A DNA stretch of 64,000 nt from contig NC_135150.1 of NCBI RefSeq assembly GCF_050948215.1, forward strand, positions 20,501,943 to 20,565,942, written 5' to 3'. Source of the stretch: Halictus rubicundus. Taxonomy: Eukaryota; Arthropoda; Insecta; Hymenoptera; Halictidae. The translations under genes were made by a program, and so were the position numbers. Positions 57,571 through 64,000 of the stretch are shown piece by piece (positions within the stretch are counted from its first letter, which is position 1; each line of letters opens with the position of its first letter). The notes under the pieces are model-generated. The model saw only the letters and a list, made by a program, of their open reading frames with translations. It was not told the origin of the DNA and made no database searches.

Positions 57571-58065
57571 TACTTACACTTGTGACGAAAGATATGGCCA
57601 GGTTCAAAAATCACTGTACCCAAGAAAATCATTGTGCCAGAAGAGGGATCTCGAAGCCTTCCGGAGACAGATAAATCAATCTAATGCACGCTATCCGAAG
57701 ATCTGTGCGCACGATTTAGCGTACCGCACCCCGCGGGGCTGCTTCCGGCTAATCTGTTGGCAAAACAACGTCCGGAGCGCCGATAAAAGAAACACGTGCG
57801 ATTTATATAAAAGTCGGACAATCGATCGCGCGGCGTCGGCCCCGGAATAAAAGCGACGGAGAAGTTATCGGGATCGATAAAAAGTCTCGCAATAAGCTAT
57901 CGATACGGCCGGCTACGTGGTTTTATTGTGTCACGTGCGAAGCGGAGCCGAGCATCCCCCTCCGCGTCTATATATCAGTCGCGTCAGAGGGGAGACGTCG
58001 ATATCCCTCGATCAATCATTAATAAGGCCTGAAACCCCAAATACATAAGGCTTGGCCCTCTCACA

Positions 58066-58108
58066 CCCCCCCCCCCCCCCCTCACACTGTGTCTCTCTCT
58101 CTCTCTCG
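58066..58108. repeat. C16 run followed by CT microsatellite
   Basis: Sixteen C residues, a short TCACACTGTG spacer, then about ten CT units. Homopolymer length may be imprecise in the assembly. Confidence 0.85.
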
Positions 58109-58443
58109 ATCTCTGTTTCCGACGCGACGGCCAAACAACCGGCGAGAAAAATGTATCGGGAACCGCTTCGTGCCGCCGCGAATTGATGGAATTTTATATT
58201 TTCCCTGCTTCGTGATTTCTTATCCCCGTTTCCACGGACCGTCACGTTTCCGGTCTCGCACGGCGCTCTCGCCGCCGAAGAGTGACTCTCCGCGACGCCG
58301 CGATTTATGACGGCGAGCATCGCGACACGGTTTTCAACTTATCGCCAAACTACGCTGCTCCACTGCCATCCCGAGCCTCGAACAATGAGTCGATCGTTTC
58401 GAAGTGCCTCCTATTCTTTAGATCGCACAGCTATACCGCCTTT

Positions 58444-58463
58444 CCCCCCTCCCCCCTCCCCCC
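58444..58463 (-). other. Possible G-quadruplex on the minus strand
   Basis: Plus-strand CCCCCCTCCCCCCTCCCCCC gives three G6 runs separated by single A on the minus strand. Six-base runs can supply four G-tracts; the fold is a prediction from composition only. Confidence 0.45.
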
Positions 58464-58616
58464 GTAACGTCGCGTCGATCGAGGAAAAAGCGAGACTGGA
58501 GGCGTTCCGTTCTTGGCTCCGCGAAAGCTGTGGGTTACTGTTCCGGGGTAATTGGATCGCGGCTTTCCCTCCGTAAGGTCGCTCGAGGGAATGTGAGACG
58601 CGCAAAGTAATGAGTA

Positions 58617-58650
58617 CGCTGCGGATCTTTATGCAAAAATTAAAATCGTC
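58617..58650 (+). repeat. Dispersed GACTGCGGATC motif, copy 11
   Basis: The sequence ACGCTGCGGATCTTTATGCA then AAAATTAAAATCGTC. The continuation TGCAACAATTGCGAGGAAAA and GAGCCAAATGAAA matches the minus-strand continuation at copy 5. Confidence 0.75.
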
Positions 58651-59614
58651 TGCAACAATTGCGAGGAAAATGAGCCAAATGAAATTGCCATTCTTCTTCC
58701 TTTATTTCTTTCACTGTTTCAAGTCCCATCTACTAGTTTTTTCCGCTCACTAGTAGCGAAAATCGACACTAACTGTGCTCAGAATCGAAATAACAGTCAC
58801 TATAAAATTAATATATCTGTCTCCTGAAAGATTGAATTTTTCTCCTCGATTTTTAGAATCAAGGAGTATAATGATAGTTCTGCTAAGATAACAAAAACTG
58901 AATGTTATCTGCAAAGCGAATCAGCAGCCCGCAGATTGATTTGTGTATCTCTTGAAATTGTATAATGCCGATTTCTTGAAATTCTACCTACATTGATTTT
59001 CCGGAAGAGTCGAATCAGTTCGCAGCAGTTTCACTCTGGACAACGAAGGAAGGATTGGCGGCGTTCAGTAGGAAAATAATAATAGTAAACGCGAGCAGTT
59101 CGGTCGGTTACGGGGTGCAGGACTAATCCCCGTAAAAGGTGCGCGAGTCTTAAAAGCACCGAACATAAAACTACAAGAGAAATCGCGAGAGTAGGCGCGC
59201 GGCGAAGGTGGATCGCACGGCCACGTGGATCCCCGAGGGTGGCATTAATCCCGTTCCTCGTCCTCCCCGATGCTTACCCATCTAGACAACGGAGACGAGG
59301 CAATCATATTTTCCGCCCCAAAGGCACGATACGTGTCAATGCGAATCAGACATACTGATCTAATGTGGATTCCGATACCGTCTGATTTACTCCAGACGCT
59401 ACTCTTCGCAGAAACCCATCCCTTTCCCGGCCCGAGCAGAGATTGCGCCGTCTGTCCGAGATTTAAGAAATCTTCCCGACCATTTTTATCATGGTTGCTC
59501 GATCCTTGACAAATTGCGCACCGATGCTACCGTGTTCCCTGTCTGAAGATTCTGGATAACCAATTAATCGTTCCGAGGACGTTCCTCGCATTTCTTTTCA
59601 TTACTTGTCGCTCC
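58651..59614. other. Gene-free segment
   Basis: AT-rich to 59000, then CpG-richer. Short frames only. No recognised family beyond the tail of the dispersed motif. Confidence 0.4.
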
Positions 59615-59618
59615 TTAA

Positions 59619-59822
59619 CCCCTTGCACTGCTATTTATTTTGTGGTTATGATCATTAGAAATTCTTCATCGTGCAGAACTTCATAGAAAAAGGATAGTTT
59701 ACGTCTATTGTATGCCAATGTTTTCTCCGAAGAATATATATATCAACTACAACAAAATAGAATTTTATTTCGGTTTAGAGGAAATTAATAACATACATAT
59801 TTATTAGACTCTGTTCGGATCG
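59619..59822 (+). mobile_element. TTAA-flanked element T2, 3'-truncated copy
   Basis: TTAA at 59615-59618, then CCCCTTGCACTGCTATTTAT. The body ends with TTATTTCGGTTTAGAGGAAA, TAATAACATACATATTTATT and AGACTCTGTTCGGAT, after which similarity stops. The left half is the best preserved among T2 copies. Confidence 0.83.
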
Positions 59823-62082
59823 TTCGTTACTCTTCGTTCAACTCTGCTCGGTTAGGTCGATCGGGCTCGAAATTACGAAATTGGTTGAAAATTATGGAAT
59901 ATCGTCCTATGTCGTGCACAATGTTGTCCTACAAATATGAAAATTATATTGATTTGACACATTATATTTGACACAAGTTTCGTTGCATAATCTCCCACAC
60001 GGACGTCCCAGCTGCAATAATTGGGGAGTAAAAATGTGAAGGTGCTAACAAACCTGTAAATATTTCAATAACAACAATATCTCAAGTAAAAAATGGTAGT
60101 TTTAACTGCTTTGAATATTTCCAGAGTTCAATAATTTAGATTCACCCGTAAATGGATCTTTTGCGATCCCATGTGTTCAGTTGATCCTTTTGGGCAGTGT
60201 TGCCATGCATCGGTAGGAATCTCGTTCGATTCGAGTGTAACGAAATGCTTGATGGAATATGACGAGTCGCAAAAAGAAATCGGGGGGCCGCCAGCAGAAA
60301 GGTTTCGAAGGCTGGAAAAATCCCGCGCGAATAATCCGGTTTGCAGCCATCAGACTGGTCATCGCGGCGATGGCCGGAAATTCGCAACCAACCTTTTCCC
60401 TTCCGTTCTGCGCCCCTTTTTCCCCGTGTCTGCTCCTTTCCCGGCTCGTTTCTACTCCCGTCACGTATGTAGCGAGAAAAATTGCAGCCGAGCGCTTTAC
60501 TCGGTTCGCGTTCTTCACGCTTGGCTCCACCGTCGTCTCTCCTACTCCTTCTCTCCTTGCTCTCTCTCTCTCTCTCCCTCGTTCTCTCCCCCTCTCCCGC
60601 GATTCCAGGGAAACTCGGCGTCGTTCAATAACAGTTCTTTGCAAAAAAATTCCTTCCCGATTTTTAATCTCCCTGGAAACCCTGGAAAGACGACCCGAAC
60701 CAGACCTAATGCTTCAGTAGACACGTTCTCTCCCTGACGCAAATGGGAATGCTAAAAATTTACAAAACTGGGCAGAGGGTCTTGCAAAAATTGAACTCAA
60801 ATATCAAACCTGCAGGAATCATTGCAAGACTGGAAAAATGGAACGGACTTTTAATTCTTGCAGATGCCACTTCACTGGTTGAGGGTTGAGAATAATAATT
60901 TTTATACATTAGAATAGATTGACCTTGATTGTTTCACGTTTGCTGCGACAACTCCATTGTCGTTCGAAACATCCTAGGAGGGAAAAGAAAATCGCTATCA
61001 ATTGTCTAAATATTGAAAGAGACAAATATAATTTTGTTCCAATTCGAAGAAGATCAAAAAACATCAATTTCAATGAGCACAGAAATACGGGGTTTCTGCC
61101 AGAAAAATCCGATGGGTCCTGCCACAAAAATTGTCAAAAATTCGCACACAGTTGCAATTAATATCAAATTTCACGCGCTCAACGACCAGCAGAAACAAAG
61201 CCTCGCAGTAGCGAATAGCTTCAATTCGACAGAGGTCCCAGAGTGTTGTAAATCGAGCATGACCGGTCAGGATCGTCCTGACAGTATCTGCACCCCTTTT
61301 CATCCCCGTCCCTCGAGACCACTCAACCCCGTTGTCCTCTCAATCTGCGTGTTATTAGAGACTGTGCAGGGTCCGCGCGGAAATCTTCAAACTACAATCG
61401 TCCTCGAGTACAACCGCGCTATCTGTAGATGTAGGGTGAGTTCCTTGGGCATCAGCACTTTTCAAATGTTTGCGAACCGAGGAAACAGGGTGAACGCGAC
61501 CCTCGTTCGATATTCCGCTTGTTTTATATTTTCTCCGGCGCTGCCGGTTAACGAATCTCTGCTACGAGGCGGCTTAGCGTTATCTCGGGACGCTGTCCTT
61601 CCTGGCCGGGGAAAAACAGGCGAGTCCACTGATCTTGATAGAGGATTCAATTTATCCGTTCCTGGTGGACGGACGGATGCACGGTTCTGTTTAAGGGCGT
61701 TAAGGCTCTCGGCGATGAATCGCGAACGGTTGCACGACGATCGCTGCTCCCCACTCATTAACATAACTTCAGACAATAATTCTGACTTCGTGTAATCGTG
61801 TCAGATCGTTCTGCGAGCAATGAGGAGTTTTTGTATATTTTTGGAAGGCGATTCTGCATGCAGAAATGAGTCAAATGAAAGGAATAACATATTTTAGATG
61901 ACATCGATAGAAATTGATACCACTCGGTTTAATCACAATTATAGATTTAATCACAATCTATACATCTCTTATGCAGAGTTTCTTTTATACATGTCGGCCA
62001 TTTTCTTTCGTTATTACTATTTTTCTCCATCCTTTCACTCGTTTTTCTGTGCTCATTCTGTAAAGACAATGTTCTGTAAATT
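59823..62082. other. Gene-free segment containing the longest open frame
   Basis: A plus-strand frame of 260 codons (61013-61795) is the longest in the window. Its translation has no signal peptide, membrane segment or domain I recognise, it begins in AT-rich and ends in CpG-rich DNA, and it is not backed by neighbouring exon-like frames. A 188-codon frame at 60171-60737 is overlapped by an equally open minus-strand frame. A CT tract lies at 60560-60577. I do not call a gene. Confidence 0.35.
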
Positions 62083-62271
62083 ACAATATTTATTCGAGAT
62101 CTGTCTAAAACACCGGTCTTGCAAGGGACATATATCGACCAGGAGATACTACTCTTTGATTCACGGCGACAAAGGTCTCTCGAGCTTCTTGGCCTGTCAT
62201 GAGTTATACGCCGCGGCAGTGGAGATAGTTCTGGGACTTTTATCGCAGGGACATATGCAGAGTGAACACTG
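62083..62271 (+). mobile_element. TA-MITE copy 13, old and diverged
   Basis: The left arm is decayed (CAATATTTATTCGAGATCTG), but AACACCGGTCTTGCAAGGGA, CATATATCGACCAGGAGATA, GGTCTCTCGAGCTTCTTGGC and GCCGCGGCAGTGGAGATA follow in the proper order. The right tip is AACACTGTA. It shares the TACTCTTTGATTCACG word only with copy 14, so these two belong to one subfamily. Confidence 0.85.
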
Positions 62272-63144
62272 TAGAACGTTTCAGAAAATGGTACAAAAAT
62301 CAATGAAACGTGTTAGAATACTATCCGACACTAAATATCTCACGATCTAATAAATACAAATAATTTTGTACGCTTTATACGAATTGCTACAGCCAATAAC
62401 TACGAACTCGGGCGCCATCTTTTCAGCCGATATGAAATTCTCCGAGGAAACGTCACTCGCCTCGTCTCGATCGTTAGGGGGTGCTGCAACTTGGAGGTCT
62501 TTTTATTTTCATGACTAATTACCGATCCGCGAAACCTCCCCAAGATTTCGGCCCTCTGGTTAGTCGGTCGCGATGCATCCGAAAGTAGTGTGTTAGCGGG
62601 TCGAGTGTTTTCCCAAGTAGTGGTTAATTAGGAGCGTGCTCCGAGAGCGTGGACCAACGTTGATGCGGTCTCAGGCCGCGCGCTGATTCCGCCGCATCGC
62701 ACTCTAATTATTCGGTCGTTTTACAAGCTGCGGCTGTTTCCACGGGAGCGAGGCACCGCCGCAAGCTACCGTGTTAACAAGTTGCGCCCGGAGATCGTCG
62801 AAAGCCGCGTCTTCTTTTTAACGAGATTGGCAGTTTTATTGCGCGAACACTGTCGCGAGGAAAATGGGTCGTCGAGAGCGTCGGAAATTGCGCGCTTGAT
62901 CGGCCCACTTGATGAGAATCTTCGGAGCGGCTGTCGTAAACTTGTGCTACCTCCGTTGCGTCGCGTTTTTATAAGAGACGGGGAACAAAGTTGCTCGCGC
63001 CACTCTTGATCGTCCCGCTTGTACGGACGTTCGCGAAATGGCGCAATCTTCGCGGGAGAGATACACCGAGGAGTCCAGGCCCCAATAGGGTCAGGAGACG
63101 GCTGGAGCTGTAAGCTGCATCTTTACCATCGTTTAAGCTAATTA
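62272..63144. other. Gene-free segment
   Basis: CpG-rich, apparently single copy from 62400 to 63110. Frames up to 75 codons. It could hold regulatory DNA; nothing diagnostic is visible. Confidence 0.35.
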
Positions 63145-63359
63145 CAATGTTTTCTCGATATACAACACGGGCCTTGTCAGCGACATATATCGCCCAGGAG
63201 ATACTATTCTTTGATCCACGCTGCATGTTCTACCCGACCCGTATTACGTTTACACTCCTCGGCGTCCGAGACCTCTCACGGGGTATACCCCGCGGTAGTG
63301 GGGATAATTCTGCGATCTTTATCAGCCAGACATTTGCGACATGTATCGAGCAAAGACTG
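63145..63359 (+). mobile_element. TA-MITE copy 14, first of a head-to-tail pair
   Basis: The longest copy (215 bp). It has the extra word ATACTATTCTTTGATCCACG, as in copy 13, and the central palindrome CGGGGTATACCCCG at about 63278-63291. TA precedes it (63143-63144), and the TA at 63360-63361 that follows is immediately the left flank of copy 15. Confidence 0.95.
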
Positions 63360-63361
63360 TA

Positions 63362-63554
63362 CAGTGAATTCTCGATATCTGTCAACAACACGGGTCTTGT
63401 ATCGTCCAGGAGACATACCCGAGCCATGTTATGTTAACACTCCTCGGCGTTCGAGGCCTCTAGAGCTTCGTGGCCCTTCGCAGAGTATGGTAGTGGGGAT
63501 AATTCCGCGACGTTTATCATCCAGGCGTTGGCGACATATACAGAGAAATCAGTG
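63362..63554 (+). mobile_element. TA-MITE copy 15, second of a head-to-tail pair
   Basis: A 193-bp copy of the common subfamily (ACATACCCGAGCCATGTTAT, CGAGGCCTCTAGAGCTTCGT). It starts directly after the TA that ends copy 14, and TA follows it at 63555-63556. It lacks the palindromic core. Confidence 0.95.
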
Positions 63555-64000
63555 TATTCCTGGTAATATCGACGAAAAATAACACGGTCCAACGAATTAC
63601 AACTTTTTTCATATTTTGCAATATTCACTGGGTTTGTAACTCTTCGAGGCTAACTCCTCATCCGTGAAGCTTCCCTCATCAGAATAGAGGCTAGCTCCAA
63701 CTAGAATCGCGTCGATTCCTCGCACTGCAACGTCCAAAGAAGAGAAAGCTCTCCCGGATCCTCCCACGGGCTCGATTCGTATGTTGTCCAAGCAGTTTTC
63801 TCGATCGCGGCGGAAGAAGCGCGGCCTATCTCTCGATCTCTGGATCCCAGTTACCTGGCAGGTACGCGATCGACGACGGACCGGTCGCGCGCACCTTTAT
63901 GTAACCGACGCGGTACGTGTTCTTTTATTTTTTTTTTTTCTTGTCTCCGTCGTCGGACGATTTCCATCGGGACGGACAAGCGCTGGCAAGGGAAGACACG
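63555..64000. other. Gene-free terminal segment
   Basis: Short frames only. A T-rich run lies near 63926-63940. No element or RNA gene is visible before the window ends. Confidence 0.4.

Larger units (their letters stand above)
57571..58616. other. Gene-free segment with C-rich runs
   Basis: CpG-rich, with a C16 run at 58066-58081, a CT tract at 58089-58108 and a run of three C6 blocks at 58444-58463. Frames up to 102 codons, no domain. Confidence 0.4.

Noticed and set aside
57960..57990. TATATA next to a TCAGTC initiator-like word as a core promoter
   Set aside because: The TATA word overlaps the initiator rather than lying about 30 bp upstream, so the spacing does not fit a promoter.
61013..61795. 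260-codon plus-strand frame, the longest in the window
   Set aside because: No recognisable domain, signal peptide or membrane segment; composition shifts from AT-rich to CpG-rich along it; no exon-like neighbours. A frame of this size is plausible by chance in 64 kb of mixed composition.
61898..62350. 150-codon plus-strand frame
   Set aside because: It runs through TA-MITE copy 13, a non-coding element.

Overview
The window looks like eukaryotic, non-coding chromosomal DNA, most likely from an insect and probably a hymenopteran. I base this on its mosaic of GC-rich, CpG-containing patches and AT-rich spacers, many long GA/CT microsatellites, and many small terminal-inverted-repeat elements with TA or TTAA targets. 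The hymenopteran assignment is an impression, not a demonstration. I see no bacterial operon structure, no rRNA and no tRNA that I could recognise by eye. No open reading frame carries a domain I can name. The longest frame is 260 codons (61013-61795), many frames are microsatellite or minisatellite shadows, and others overlap transposon fragments. The window is best read as a gene desert or the inside of a very large intron.

The layout is a repeat landscape. A 167-bp satellite (478-2156) opens the window and shows a four-monomer higher-order order at its homogeneous right side. Smaller arrays follow: a ~180-bp triplication (10925-11440), a degenerate 143-203 bp array (24011-24760), an 81-bp minisatellite (27660-28620), a 39-bp array (42181-42440), a 51-bp array (46497-46865) and two ~120-150 bp duplications (48240-48530, 49476-49704).

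Fifteen copies of one TA-flanked miniature inverted-repeat element (here called the TA-MITE; 72 to about 215 bp, ends CAGTGAATTCTCGATATATG and a near-match) are scattered from 4.5 kb to 63.5 kb. Its TA target duplication is shown by a copy that split a tandem repeat whose intact sister units lie next to it (24535-24726). Two copies at the right end of the window are joined head to tail on one shared TA. A second class of miniature elements is flanked by TTAA, as in piggyBac-type elements; I distinguish families T1 (CCCTTTGCACTCG ends), T2 (CCCCTTGCA ends) and two singletons. Single examples of a hAT-like element (8049-8289), a 532-bp element with ~55-bp inverted repeats (55561-56092) and a 196-bp element (41459-41654) complete the set. 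No transposase is present, so all depend on enzymes encoded elsewhere.

A further dispersed motif, GACTGCGGATCTTTATGCAA, occurs eleven times in both orientations. Between the repeats lie GC-rich, apparently single-copy blocks (for example 2540-3430, 6140-7730, 11700-13000, 29560-30140, 39340-39600, 42775-43340, 62400-63100) that could hold regulatory DNA or untranslated exons, but the sequence alone does not show this. I found no evidence for a new protein-based system. The most rewarding features are the transposon family and its insertion history, and the structure of the satellite array.
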